A stretch of DNA of 64,000 bases from Holtiella tumoricola (GCF_027857615.1 NZ_JAQIFT010000025.1:4009-68008); one strand, 5' to 3'; shown: positions 8,921 to 18,041, counted from the first letter of the stretch. Numbers and translations: made by a program. The notes: generated by a model not told the origin, from the sequence alone.

Positions 8921-10024
8921 ATGAAAGTAGAAGTCACATCAGAAGTTCTTAATCAAATGGTAAGTAAATTTAAATTTGAAGGTACTGTTAAGGGTACAGA
9001 ACCAACAGGAAATGGGCATATCAATGATACTTATTTAGTAACAATGGAAGATGGCACAAGATACATTCTTCAGCGTATCAATCACCATATTTTTAAACAA
9101 CCTATAGAACTTATGGAGAATATTGAGAAAGTATGTAATCATGTACGTGCAAAAATCGAAGCAACAGGTGGAGATGTATCTCGCGAGGTACTTACATTAA
9201 TTCCAACTGTAGAAAATAAAACTTACGTTCAAGATGAAGTAGGCTACTATTGGAGAGCATACGCATTCATCACAGATTCAGTATCTTATGATGTAGTTCC
9301 AAGTAATGAAATTTTCTATAACTGTGCAAAGACATTTGGTACATTCCAAAAGCTTTTAACAGATTTTGATGCATCAAGTTTATATGAAACAATTCCTTAT
9401 TTCCATAACACAAAGAATCGTTTCAAAAACTTTATGGCAGCTTATGAAAAAGATGCACTTGGACGTAGTGAATTTGTAAAAGATGAAATTCAATTTGTGC
9501 TTGATCATAAAGCAGATACAGAAAGACTGTTAGATTTATATGAAGCGGGCAAATTACCACTTCGTGTTACACATAACGATACAAAAATTAATAACGTTAT
9601 GGTAGATGAAACAACACATGAAGGTATTTGTGTAATTGACTTAGATACAGTTATGCCAGGTCTTGCAGCTTATGATTTTGGTGATTGTATCCGTACAGGT
9701 GCAACTTCTGGAGAAGAAGATGAAAGAGATTTAAGCCTTATTAGATTTATGCCTGATCGCTTTGAAGCCTTTACAAAAGGATTCTTAGAAGCAGTTGGAG
9801 ATAGCTTTGATAAAGAAGAAATCTATTCATTATTAGTAGGATCAAAAGTAATGACATTAGAATGTGGTATGCGTTTCTTAACGGATTACCTTGAAGGGGA
9901 CCATTACTTCAAACTTCATAGAGAAAACCATAATTTAGATCGTGCAAGAACACAATTTAAATTAGTTCAAGATATGGAAGCACAATGGGAACAACTAGAA
10001 AATATCATTAAAAAATTCATGTAA
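8921..10024 (+). CDS. NahK-like anomeric sugar kinase (APH-fold phosphotransferase)
   Basis: Member of the aminoglycoside-phosphotransferase fold that includes bifidobacterial N-acetylhexosamine 1-kinase NahK. The catalytic loop THNDTKINNVMVD puts the Brenner motif at H218-N219-D220, followed by the metal-binding CVIDLDTVMPG (D240/D242) and the NahK-like stretch YDFGDCIRTGA (251-261). Length 367 matches NahK (about 360). It would phosphorylate GlcNAc or GalNAc at the anomeric carbon with ATP. Start codon is one base after the stop of the nucleotidyltransferase, indicating tight co-translation. Specificity for N-acetylated sugar is inferred from family and context. Confidence 0.82.
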   Translation: MKVEVTSEVLNQMVSKFKFEGTVKGTEPTGNGHINDTYLVTMEDGTRYILQRINHHIFKQPIELMENIEKVCNHVRAKIEATGGDVSREVLTLIPTVENKTYVQDEVGYYWRAYAFITDSVSYDVVPSNEIFYNCAKTFGTFQKLLTDFDASSLYETIPYFHNTKNRFKNFMAAYEKDALGRSEFVKDEIQFVLDHKADTERLLDLYEAGKLPLRVTHNDTKINNVMVDETTHEGICVIDLDTVMPGLAAYDFGDCIRTGATSGEEDERDLSLIRFMPDRFEAFTKGFLEAVGDSFDKEEIYSLLVGSKVMTLECGMRFLTDYLEGDHYFKLHRENHNLDRARTQFKLVQDMEAQWEQLENIIKKFM

Positions 10025-10042
10025 ACTTAAGGAGTGAATCAA

Positions 10043-11050
10043 ATGGCAATTCTCGTAACAGGTGGTATGGGTTATATCGGAAGTCATACAACAATACAAC
10101 TTATTGAAGCAGGATATGATGTTGTAATCTTAGATAACTTATGTAATTCAAAAGTAGAAGTATTAGACTATATCGAACAACTTGCAGGTAAACGTCCAGC
10201 CTTCTACAAAGCAGACTTATTAGATGAAGAAGCAACAGAACAAGTATTTAAAGAAAATAAAATTGATGCAGTTATCCACTTTGCAGGTCTTAAAGCAGTA
10301 GGAGAATCAGTACAAATTCCTTTAACTTACTATCACAATAACCTTACAGGTACATTAATTCTTTGTAAAATGATGCAAAAATATGATTGTAAAAAAATCG
10401 TATTTTCATCTTCAGCTACAGTATACGGCATGAACAACGAAGCACCATTCGTAGAAACAATGCCACTTAGTACAACTAACCCTTATGGAAGTACTAAACT
10501 TATGACAGAAATGATTCTTTCAGATCTTAATGTAGCAGACAAAGATTGGAGTGTTGTATTACTTCGTTACTTCAACCCAATCGGTGCACATGAGTCAGGT
10601 TTAATCGGGGAAGATCCAAATGGTATTCCAAATAACTTACTTCCTTATATTGCTCAAGTAGCAGTAGGCAAACTTGAAAAACTTAGTGTATTTGGAGATG
10701 ACTACGAAACAGTAGATGGTACAGGTGTAAGAGATTACATCCACGTATGTGACCTTGCAGCAGGCCATATTGCGGCAGTAGACTATGCAATCAAACACAC
10801 AGGTGTAGAAGCAATTAACTTAGGTACAGGTAATGGCTACAGCGTACTTCAAGTAGTTAAAGCTTTTGAAAAAGCTTGTGGACACCCAGTAAATTATCAA
10901 ATTTCTCCAAGACGTGCAGGTGACATCGGTACATGTTATGCTGATGCTACAAAAGCAAAAGAATTATTAGGTTGGGAAGCTAAGAAAAATATCGATGAAA
11001 TGTGTGAAGACACATGGAGATTTGCTTCTAGACATTACCAAACAAAATAA
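10043..11050 (+). CDS. galE: UDP-glucose/UDP-N-acetylglucosamine 4-epimerase
   Basis: Extended short-chain dehydrogenase with NAD-binding GGMGYIGSHT at the N-terminus, SSSATVYG near residue 122 and catalytic Tyr-Lys in NPYGSTK. 335 residues, standard GalE length. I start at ATG 10043 because AAGGAG is at 10029-10034; the in-frame GTG at 10034 overlaps that site. Last gene of the sulfatase operon, followed by a strong hairpin. In this setting it would interconvert UDP-GalNAc/UDP-GlcNAc or UDP-Gal/UDP-Glc. Confidence 0.93.
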   Translation: MAILVTGGMGYIGSHTTIQLIEAGYDVVILDNLCNSKVEVLDYIEQLAGKRPAFYKADLLDEEATEQVFKENKIDAVIHFAGLKAVGESVQIPLTYYHNNLTGTLILCKMMQKYDCKKIVFSSSATVYGMNNEAPFVETMPLSTTNPYGSTKLMTEMILSDLNVADKDWSVVLLRYFNPIGAHESGLIGEDPNGIPNNLLPYIAQVAVGKLEKLSVFGDDYETVDGTGVRDYIHVCDLAAGHIAAVDYAIKHTGVEAINLGTGNGYSVLQVVKAFEKACGHPVNYQISPRRAGDIGTCYADATKAKELLGWEAKKNIDEMCEDTWRFASRHYQTK

Positions 11051-11067
11051 GCAGGTAAATGAAAAAT

Positions 11068-11113
11068 TCCCTAGTTACAGGTCTATATAGAAGTGTAACT
11101 AGGGATTATTTTA
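11068..11113. terminator. Bidirectional terminator between galE and DUF6062 gene
   Basis: 12-bp perfect arms, TCCCTAGTTACA (11068-11079) and TGTAACTAGGGA (11094-11105), followed by TTATTTTA on the plus strand and an A-rich stretch before the left arm. It lies between convergent genes and can serve both. Confidence 0.8.
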
Positions 11114-11122
11114 TAGAAGCAT

Positions 11123-11878
11123 TTAATGTGCTTTTTTGAAAGGCTCATCTTGTACATAAATGCCAGCTAGCTTCTGAATACCGCGAGGAAGGGCATCTTG
11201 TGAGTTTTTCCATGGAGCAGATGCATTACGGTAGTCGTTTTTGTCGATAAACCAACCAATTTCATCTTCAATACGCTTAAGATTTTCTTTCATCATTTTT
11301 TTACTTGTTTCTAAGAAGAATGTTTTATTTTCTCCTTTTAATTGTGAAGGTGCCATTTCAAGAAGCATAGTGAAATGCTCTAGACACATCCCCTTACTAT
11401 TTAAGAAGAGTGCTTTAAACTCATCGTTCGTTTGTAAAAGGTGGAAGAAAGTTTCCATATAACGTGTAAAGTTACGGTCAATACGTTCACAAATATAGCA
11501 ACTATCTAATTGTTTGTGTAAAGAATCTGTAGTAGGTGAAGAAGCTGGCGTTGAACGTTTCATACGTTCAAAGAAACCAGGGCTTGGCAGCTCAGTGCTA
11601 CTAAGAAGCTTATCTAAATCTTTTTCGAGCTTTTGATAATGAGTGTGCAAAATAAAAGCTAGACCTAAACGGTTACCATAGTCATAAAGTTTTTTATAAT
11701 GGTCTTTGCAAAAGCCTAGGTGATCTGTTTCAGCACGTATATCATCTTCCATATAAGAGGCACCTAGAGTAAAGCTAATGGCATCTTGTTCAAGAGTACG
11801 ATGAATAAAGCAAAAAGGGCACTCATCATGAGCAGTAAAAGCATCTGTTAGAGGTATGGTATAAAGGTTATCTTTCAT
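11123..11878 (-). CDS. DUF6062-like cysteine-rich protein
   Basis: 251-residue soluble protein of unknown function. Conserved-looking cysteine/histidine groups: CPFC near residue 20, FCKDHYKKLYDYG near 75, CYICERI near 124 and CLEH near 165, suggesting metal binding. No signal peptide or membrane helix. It matches my memory of DUF6062, common in Clostridia, but that is not confirmed. ATG at 11878 has AGGAG close upstream on the minus strand. Single gene; converges on galE. Confidence 0.72.
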   Translation of the reverse strand: MKDNLYTIPLTDAFTAHDECPFCFIHRTLEQDAISFTLGASYMEDDIRAETDHLGFCKDHYKKLYDYGNRLGLAFILHTHYQKLEKDLDKLLSSTELPSPGFFERMKRSTPASSPTTDSLHKQLDSCYICERIDRNFTRYMETFFHLLQTNDEFKALFLNSKGMCLEHFTMLLEMAPSQLKGENKTFFLETSKKMMKENLKRIEDEIGWFIDKNDYRNASAPWKNSQDALPRGIQKLAGIYVQDEPFKKAH

Positions 11879-12110
11879 AAAGGTCTCCTATCATAGTATA
11901 ATAAACAGAGTTTGAGTAAAGTAAGTATATTAATCTGCTCTAGAACTCAACTCTATATGGTATTTAGGGTATAGCCCTATTATAACATATTGAATAGACT
12001 TATTAAGAATATTAAAGTCAAATTTAAAAAAGATTATTTTGGATAAAAGAGTAGTAAATGGTAATAATATGAAAAGTATTTTCAAGCATTTTACTGAAGG
12101 ATGTGAGTCG

Positions 12111-12986
12111 ATGGTAAGTAATCTAATAGTAGAACAAGTAGAGTGTTTTGATATTGGACAGATATTAGAAAGTGGACAGGTTTTTAGGTTTGAACAAATT
12201 AATGAAAATAGTTATATCCTTATAGCTAAGCAAAAGCGCATTAAGTTAGTTCAGCAGCCAGGTAGTAATAATCTTATGATCCATCATACAACAGTAGGTG
12301 AGTTTGATGAGATTTGGAAAGCATACTTTGATTTAGATACGGATTATAAAGGAATAAGTAAAACGTTATCTGATAAGGATGCTTATATGAAAGCCGCGAT
12401 AGAATTTGGTTACGGTGTCCGTATATTAAAACAAGATCCTTGGGAAATGCTTATCTCATTTATCATTTCTCAAAATAAAGCAATTCCTCATATCAAGCAA
12501 TGTATTGCTAACATTACAGAACGCTATGGTGATGAGATTGGTTATGACCATGATACTGATAAGACTTACTATACCTTTCCAACACCAGAGCAACTTTTAA
12601 GAGCTACAGAGGAAGAACTTAGAGAATGTAAGGTAGGATTTAGAGCACCTTATATTGTAGATGCTTGCAAGAAAGTAACAAGTGGTGAAGTAGATCTTAA
12701 TGAACTCTATATCTTATCTGCTAGTGAGGCAAAAGAGAAGCTTATGCAAATTAAGGGAGTGGGACCTAAGGTATCCGATTGTATTTTACTTTTTGCCTAC
12801 AGTAAAATGGATTTGTTCCCTACAGATGTATGGATTAAGCGTGTTATAGAAGGTATGTACTTTGAAGGGAAGGAAATTTCTTTAAAGGCGATTCAAACTT
12901 TTGCAAGAGAGTACTATGGTGACTTAGCAGGCTATGCACAACAGTATCTCTTCTTCTATGGTAGAGAGAACAACTTATATAAATAA
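12111..12986 (+). CDS. 8-oxoguanine DNA glycosylase/AP lyase, OGG1 type
   Basis: Base-excision repair enzyme removing 8-oxoguanine. The N-terminal OGG domain has the pattern GQILESGQVFRF; the helix-hairpin-helix IKGVGPKVSDC contains the Schiff-base Lys K220, and D239 in PTDVW is the catalytic Asp. Their 19-residue spacing equals that of human OGG1 K249/D268. I chose ATG 12111 (GAAGGA upstream at about 12095-12100; 291 residues); in-frame starts at 12039 (TTG) and 12069 would add 24 or 14 residues lacking family similarity. Monocistronic. Confidence 0.88.
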   Translation: MVSNLIVEQVECFDIGQILESGQVFRFEQINENSYILIAKQKRIKLVQQPGSNNLMIHHTTVGEFDEIWKAYFDLDTDYKGISKTLSDKDAYMKAAIEFGYGVRILKQDPWEMLISFIISQNKAIPHIKQCIANITERYGDEIGYDHDTDKTYYTFPTPEQLLRATEEELRECKVGFRAPYIVDACKKVTSGEVDLNELYILSASEAKEKLMQIKGVGPKVSDCILLFAYSKMDLFPTDVWIKRVIEGMYFEGKEISLKAIQTFAREYYGDLAGYAQQYLFFYGRENNLYK

Positions 12987-13216
12987 GTAATGAGATAGCT
13001 TAATCATATATGTAAATATAGAATAAGGTCTACGCTTTCTAATAAAAGTAGATTTTTATTCAAAACCTAGCAGAATACCTATGTTTTTACAGAAGTTATA
13101 TCTATTAAAAATAGATATAAACATAAAAAATTCACGAAAGAATAAGAGAATTAAAGGAAGCCATAGTAAGAATGAAAAATTGTAGTAAATAAATTAGAAA
13201 ATAATTAAATTTAGAC
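12987..13216. other. AT-rich gap upstream of groESL
   Basis: No coding potential seen. It holds one weak terminator-like element after the glycosylase gene (TCTAC/GTAGA arms around 13030-13053 followed by TTTTTATT) and an AT-only inverted repeat with 11-bp arms TTATATCTATT (13096-13106) and AATAGATATAA (13110-13120). The rest is upstream promoter DNA of groES. Confidence 0.6.
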
Positions 13217-13245
13217 TTGCAATCTTTGAGAGAATGGCATAATAT
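13217..13245 (+). promoter_or_regulatory. groESL promoter
   Basis: -35 TTGCAA at 13217-13222 and a -10 TAATAT at 13240-13245 with a 17-bp spacer; CATAAT at 13238-13243 and TATTAT at 13243-13248 are alternatives. Its position just before the CIRCE element supports it. Confidence 0.65.
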
Positions 13246-13256
13246 TATAGATGTAA

Positions 13257-13283
13257 TTAGCACTCTAGATAGGTGAGTGCTAA
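13257..13283 (+). promoter_or_regulatory. CIRCE operator (HrcA binding site)
   Basis: Exact consensus inverted repeat: TTAGCACTC (13257-13265), nine-base spacer, GAGTGCTAA (13275-13283). It lies between the promoter and groES, where HrcA represses until heat or unfolded protein titrates the chaperonin. The hrcA gene is not in this window. Confidence 0.97.
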
Positions 13284-13328
13284 CAATTAAAAAATCATAT
13301 ACTTTATCTATAGAAGGAGGGTATTTTT

Positions 13329-13613
13329 ATGAATTTAAGACCATTAGGCGACAGAGTCGTACTTAAACATTTAGAGGCTGAAGAAAAAACTCAATCAGGT
13401 ATTATCTTAACAGGTGCCGCTAAAGAAAAACCACAAGAAGCTGAAGTTATTGCAGTAGGTCCAGGTGGAATCGTGGACGGTGAAAAAGTTGAAATGCAAG
13501 TAAAAGTAGGCGACAAAGTTATCTATTCAAAATACGCTGGCACAGATGTAACTTTAGATAAAGAAGAGTATATTATCGTTAAACAAAGCGATATCTTAGC
13601 AATCGTTGAATAA
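13329..13613 (+). CDS. groES: Co-chaperonin GroES
   Basis: 94-residue Cpn10. N-terminus NLRPLGDRVVLKHLEAEEKT, mobile loop with SGIILTG near residue 25, and the C-terminal EEYIIVKQSDILAIVE are typical. It caps the GroEL ring. GAAGGAGGG upstream of ATG 13329 is a strong ribosome site. Co-transcribed with groEL (42-bp gap) under the CIRCE promoter. Confidence 0.98.
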   Translation: MNLRPLGDRVVLKHLEAEEKTQSGIILTGAAKEKPQEAEVIAVGPGGIVDGEKVEMQVKVGDKVIYSKYAGTDVTLDKEEYIIVKQSDILAIVE

Positions 13614-13655
13614 TTAATCTTTATTATATAGAAAGAGCACAGGGAGGTACTAAAA

Positions 13656-15293
13656 ATGGCAAAACAAATTCGTTTTGGAATGGAAGCAAGACAATCACTT
13701 CAATCAGGTGTAGATCAATTAGCGAACGCAGTAAAAGTAACACTTGGACCAAAAGGTCGTAACGTTGTATTAGATAAAACATATGGTACTCCACTTATTA
13801 CAAATGATGGTGTATCTATTGCTAAAGAAATTGAGTTAGAAGACCCATTTGAAAACATTGGTGCACAACTTGTAAAAGAAGTTGCAACAAAAACAAATGA
13901 CGTTGCTGGTGATGGTACAACAACAGCTACAGTACTTGCTCAAGCAATGATTACAGAAGGTCTTAAAAATATTACAGCTGGTGCAAACCCAATCATTATT
14001 CGTCGTGGTATGCAACAAGCTACAGCAAAAGCTGTAGAAGCTATCAAAGGTATGAGCCAAACAGTAAATAGCAAAACACATATTGCAAGAGTTGCTGCAA
14101 TCTCTGCTGGTGATGATGAAGTAGGTAACTTAATTGCTGATGCTATGGAAAAAGTATCAAATGATGGTGTTATCACAGTAGAAGAATCAAAAACTATGAC
14201 AACAGAACTTGATGTTGTAGAAGGTATGCAATTCGACCGTGGATACTTATCTGCTTACATGGTTACAGATACAGAAAAAATGGAAGCTGTAATGGAAAAT
14301 CCATACATCCTTATTACAGATAAGAAAATCACAAACATCCAAGAAATTTTACCAGTTCTTGAACAAATCGTTCAATCAGGAGCAAAACTTCTTATCATTG
14401 CAGAAGATGTAGAAGGTGAAGCACTTGCTACATTAGTAGTAAACAAACTTCGTGGAACATTCAACTGTGTAGCTGTTAAAGCTCCAGGTTTTGGTGATAG
14501 AAGAAAAGAAATGCTTCAAGATATTGCAACACTTACAGGTGGTACAGTAATTTCTGAAGAAGTAGGTCTTGATCTTAAAGATGCTACAGTAGCACAACTT
14601 GGACGTGCTGCAAGCGTTAAAATTACAAAAGAAAATACAGTAATCGTAGATGGTGCTGGAAATAAAGAAGAAATCACTAATAGAGTAGGTCTTATCCGTC
14701 GTCAAATCGAAGAAACAACTTCAGATTTCGATCGTGAAAAACTTCAAGAACGCCTTGCTAAACTTGCAGGCGGTGTAGCAGTTATTAAAGTTGGTGCTGC
14801 AACAGAAACAGAAATGAAAGAAAGAAAACTTCGTATTGAAGATGCTCTTGCAGCTACACGTGCAGCTGTAGAAGAAGGTATCATTGCAGGTGGTGGTAGC
14901 ACATACATCCACATCATTAAAGCAGTAGAACCACTTCTTGAAGAAACAACAGGTGATGAAAAAACTGGTGTACGTATTATCTTAAAAGCACTTGAATCAC
15001 CACTTCGTCAAATCGTTGCAAATGCAGGTCTTGAAGCAGCTGTAATCATTGACAAAGTTAAAGCTTCAGAAGTAGGTGTTGGTTTCAATGCCCTTACAGA
15101 AGAATATGTTAATATGATCGATGGTGGTATCATTGACCCAACTAAAGTAACAAGAAGTGCACTTCAAAATGCAACATCTGTAGCAGCTACATTCCTTACA
15201 ACAGAATGTATCGTTGCAGATATCAAATCTGATGAACCAGCTATGCCAGCAGGTGGCGGAATGCCAGGCATGGGCGGAATGGGTATGATGTAA
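13656..15293 (+). CDS. groEL: Chaperonin GroEL
   Basis: 545-residue Hsp60 with the ATP-site sequences TLGPKGRNVV and NDGVSIAKEI, DVAGDGTTTATVLA (residues about 83-96), and the Gly-Met-rich C-terminal tail PGMGGMGMM. ATP-driven folding chamber with GroES. The start is set by GGGAGG nine bases upstream. A perfect terminator hairpin follows. Confidence 0.99.
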   Translation: MAKQIRFGMEARQSLQSGVDQLANAVKVTLGPKGRNVVLDKTYGTPLITNDGVSIAKEIELEDPFENIGAQLVKEVATKTNDVAGDGTTTATVLAQAMITEGLKNITAGANPIIIRRGMQQATAKAVEAIKGMSQTVNSKTHIARVAAISAGDDEVGNLIADAMEKVSNDGVITVEESKTMTTELDVVEGMQFDRGYLSAYMVTDTEKMEAVMENPYILITDKKITNIQEILPVLEQIVQSGAKLLIIAEDVEGEALATLVVNKLRGTFNCVAVKAPGFGDRRKEMLQDIATLTGGTVISEEVGLDLKDATVAQLGRAASVKITKENTVIVDGAGNKEEITNRVGLIRRQIEETTSDFDREKLQERLAKLAGGVAVIKVGAATETEMKERKLRIEDALAATRAAVEEGIIAGGGSTYIHIIKAVEPLLEETTGDEKTGVRIILKALESPLRQIVANAGLEAAVIIDKVKASEVGVGFNALTEEYVNMIDGGIIDPTKVTRSALQNATSVAATFLTTECIVADIKSDEPAMPAGGGMPGMGGMGMM

Positions 15294-15300
15294 TAAAAGT

Positions 15301-15331
15301 AAAAGGACTGTATAATACAGTCCTTTTTTTG
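15301..15331 (+). terminator. groESL terminator
   Basis: Arms AAAAGGACTGTA (15301-15312) and TACAGTCCTTTT (15316-15327), three-base loop, tail of T to 15330. Confidence 0.92.
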
Positions 15332-15480
15332 TGCAATCATTTAGATTAGAGAATGAGTAATTGTATAAATGATTCAGAAGTGATACCATGTGGTAAAGAA
15401 ATGTTTACTATAAAATATATCTTAGGACGAATTGAGAGATAGCAAAATTATATTAGTAATATAATAAGGGGGAAGATAAA

Positions 15481-15828
15481 ATGGTAGAATTAAGAGTATT
15501 TACACCAGATAAAGTAATAGGTGGAGATACCTATGAAATAGCCTATGCACATTCTTATCCTAAGCAACATTGGTCAAAAGACTCTTTATATTTTGCAGAT
15601 GAAGAAGATGGAATAGGTGTACTTAGCCCGTATTTTGATGATATTTTTAAAGTGTATGCGTACTATGGTGATCAAAAGATAACTCTTTTAGAATGGCAAG
15701 AAATTGAGAAAAGATGTAGAGCAGATTATGAGGATAATGCATCAGTAGATAAATTCTTTACAACGATTACAGAGTGGATAGAGAAAGGGAATAGAGGGGC
15801 CGAATATTTTTGGATATTAGGAATCTGA
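15481..15828 (+). CDS. Hypothetical protein
   Basis: 115-residue acidic, aromatic-rich protein that I do not recognise. No signal peptide, membrane helix or known motif; the C-terminus is FFTTITEWIEKGNRGAEYFW. A good ribosome site (AAGGGGGAAG) precedes ATG 15481, supporting a real gene. It lies 80 bp upstream of an AraC-type regulator in the same direction, with a small inverted repeat GTGATT/AATCAC (15834-15848) between them; joint transcription is possible. Confidence 0.6.
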   Translation: MVELRVFTPDKVIGGDTYEIAYAHSYPKQHWSKDSLYFADEEDGIGVLSPYFDDIFKVYAYYGDQKITLLEWQEIEKRCRADYEDNASVDKFFTTITEWIEKGNRGAEYFWILGI

Positions 15829-15908
15829 ATAAAGTGATTAATAATCACAAGTAATATCATATAAGATGAGTCTAAATTATATACAATACAGCAAAGAGGA
15901 GGGATGAC

Positions 15909-17027
15909 ATGAAAGAATTGGATATTAGGCAAATGGTGAAGTATATTGATGAACATATAACCGACCATATTTCTTTAACAAATGTTGCTCAGCATGTTAA
16001 TTATTCACCTTATTATTGTTCAGTATGTTTTAAGGAGAGCATAGGAACTTCCATAAAAAGTTATATTTTAAAAAAGAGATTGCAATATGCTGCAGAATCC
16101 TTATGTAATACCAATTTAAGAATTATAGATATTGCATATCAATATGGCTACTCCTCTCAAGAAGCATTCTCAAGAGCGTTTTCAACTTTTTATGGCATCT
16201 CACCTTATGAATATAGACAAAAAAGAAGACCTATTTCTAGATACTATTCTAAGTATGTTGGAACTAATCCAGATGAAGGGATGAAAGAAAAAATGATCAC
16301 TACTTATGTAATTGATAAACTTCAAGAAGACGTAGAGGCAAAGTACTCTAGTAAGGTATTACATATACTAAATGGCGGTTGTATGTTAGAACGGTTTCAA
16401 AGAGAAGGTAAAATGCGAGAAGGGTGTACATATATCTCATTTAATGAAGCCATGTGCTGGGGAGAAGCTGATGAAGTCATATTTAGTGAGGCCTTTATCA
16501 AGAATAGAGTAAGGTCTTTAAAGGGAACCAAAGAACAGTATGAAGATATTGTACTCAAACCATTAGAACCGCTATTTAAAGAGAAGTTTGATACGATAGT
16601 CTTATGGTTTGGCGACGATATGTTTTGCCAAATCAATATGTTGACAGTAATAGGTTTTTTAGAACAAATAAGTTATACAGGTGATTTGTTGCTGTGTATG
16701 GCTTGCGAAAGTATGGATGAAATATTACCAGAGGCTTATGAGCTTGAATTAGAAGGAAGTCTAGAACGATATAGAGATATAGTATGTAAGCGCAAAATGC
16801 CAGCTCTAGAGCTATTACCTGTTACCTATCAAATGGTTAAGTTATATTTAGAGTATAGGGATGAAACAAGTGAAATAAGTAGATATATTATCAAAAACAT
16901 CAATAAAGATACAAAGGAATTATTAAGGGAATTGTTAACAACATTTTCTCAATATGGACTTGGAGATTTACAATATGAGATGATGATAGAAGAACTTAGA
17001 CGCAAGAATATAGATACCAATAGCTAA
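15909..17027 (+). CDS. AraC-family regulator fused to a DUF1835-like domain
   Basis: Residues 1-105 form an AraC double helix-turn-helix (ISLTNVAQHVNYSPYYCSV and IAYQYGYSSQEAFSRAF), placed at the N-terminus, the reverse of the usual order. From about residue 145 the protein resembles DUF1835: VLHILNGGCMLERF, FNEAMCWGE, and IVLWFGDDMFCQINML near residues 235-250. I call this by pattern memory, not alignment. The C-terminal domain may sense a ligand or have enzymatic activity; neither is known. AGAGGAGGG precedes ATG 15909. A strong hairpin follows. Confidence 0.78.
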   Translation: MKELDIRQMVKYIDEHITDHISLTNVAQHVNYSPYYCSVCFKESIGTSIKSYILKKRLQYAAESLCNTNLRIIDIAYQYGYSSQEAFSRAFSTFYGISPYEYRQKRRPISRYYSKYVGTNPDEGMKEKMITTYVIDKLQEDVEAKYSSKVLHILNGGCMLERFQREGKMREGCTYISFNEAMCWGEADEVIFSEAFIKNRVRSLKGTKEQYEDIVLKPLEPLFKEKFDTIVLWFGDDMFCQINMLTVIGFLEQISYTGDLLLCMACESMDEILPEAYELELEGSLERYRDIVCKRKMPALELLPVTYQMVKLYLEYRDETSEISRYIIKNINKDTKELLRELLTTFSQYGLGDLQYEMMIEELRRKNIDTNS

Positions 17028-17067
17028 GATGAGTAGCAGATAGTAAGAATAGTTAGAATAAATATGA

Positions 17068-17112
17068 GAGGCAAGAGAACACTTATAGAAAGTGTTAGCT
17101 CTTGCCTCTTTT
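17068..17112. terminator. Bidirectional terminator between the AraC gene and uppP
   Basis: Long hairpin: GAGGCAAGAG (17068-17077) with CTCTTGCCTC (17099-17108), extended inward by AACACTT/AAGTGTT with a two-base bulge, then TTTTA. Lies between convergent genes. Confidence 0.85.
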
Positions 17113-17153
17113 ATGGAGATGGTATTGCTTGGGGACTTATTAATATGTACTGT

Positions 17154-18014
17154 CTAAATAGCAAGAAGACCAAATAGACCGGCAATTAGCACAACAAATG
17201 CAAAGATAATACGATAGAAAGCAAAGTAACGCATTGGTTTCTTCTTAAGGAAGCTTAAGAAGGCATCAATGACAAGTAAGGCAACGATAAAGGATACAAT
17301 AAATCCTACGCCTAAGGCTCCCCACTGACTCGCATTAAGCGGTGTAGGCATTTTAAGAAGCTTAATAAAGTGAAGAAGAGCTTGACCTACCATCACGGGA
17401 ATAGCAAGGAAGAAAGAATACTCAGCAGCGGCTACAGTAGACATACCACATGCCCAACCACCAATGATAGTAGAAGCAGACCTAGACATACCAGGAATAA
17501 TTGAGAGAACTTGGAAGAGTCCTACACATAATGCTTTTCCTGGTGTAACAGGTGTAGCAGATAATGGTGTAATTGTATTTCCTTTAAATTTACCTTCAGC
17601 GTAAATCATCCAGAGTGCACCAAAGAATAGGGTACAGGCTACAACAGGAGGATTAAAAAGATACTGCTGAACCATATCATCAAAAGGAAGACCAATAGCA
17701 GCTGCTGGAATACATGAAATAAGAATCATACCCCAGAAATATAATCCACTTTCAGCTAAAGGCGTTTTAGATGATGGAAAAAGGTGAGTCACAGTAGACC
17801 AAATCTTTTTCCAATAATAAACGACTACTGCAAGGATAGCACCCAATTGAATAATCATGTTGAATAAGTCTACAAAGGCTTTATCAGAGTGCTTATAGAA
17901 GTCAATAAGATTAGAAAAAATAATCAAGTGACCAGTTGAAGAAACAGGTAAAAACTCTGTAAGACCTTCTACGATTCCAAGAATGCCCGCTTTAAGCATC
18001 ATTAGAAAATCCAA
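17154..18014 (-). CDS. uppP: Undecaprenyl-diphosphatase UppP (BacA)
   Basis: Integral membrane phosphatase that recycles undecaprenyl pyrophosphate to the carrier lipid for cell-wall synthesis; confers bacitracin tolerance. Signature motifs EGLTEFLPVSSTGH (about residues 16-29) and PGMSRSASTIIGG (about 170-182) are intact; about seven to eight hydrophobic segments; 286 residues, normal length. The start is TTG at 18014 with AAGGAGG upstream, a clear case of a non-ATG start. It lies 27 bp downstream of the sensor-kinase stop in the same direction, suggesting co-transcription. Confidence 0.95.
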   Translation of the reverse strand: MDFLMMLKAGILGIVEGLTEFLPVSSTGHLIIFSNLIDFYKHSDKAFVDLFNMIIQLGAILAVVVYYWKKIWSTVTHLFPSSKTPLAESGLYFWGMILISCIPAAAIGLPFDDMVQQYLFNPPVVACTLFFGALWMIYAEGKFKGNTITPLSATPVTPGKALCVGLFQVLSIIPGMSRSASTIIGGWACGMSTVAAAEYSFFLAIPVMVGQALLHFIKLLKMPTPLNASQWGALGVGFIVSFIVALLVIDAFLSFLKKKPMRYFAFYRIIFAFVVLIAGLFGLLAI

Positions 18015-18041
18015 GTTATAACCTCCTTATGTACATGTAAC

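Noticed and set aside
12987..13216. Gene in the gap upstream of groES
   Set aside because: No frame with a ribosome site or protein-like composition; only AT-rich sequence and inverted repeats.
13836..14912. Long open frames antisense to groEL
   Set aside because: They are Cys/Phe-rich translations forced by groEL codon use, lack ribosome sites and lie wholly within a certain gene.
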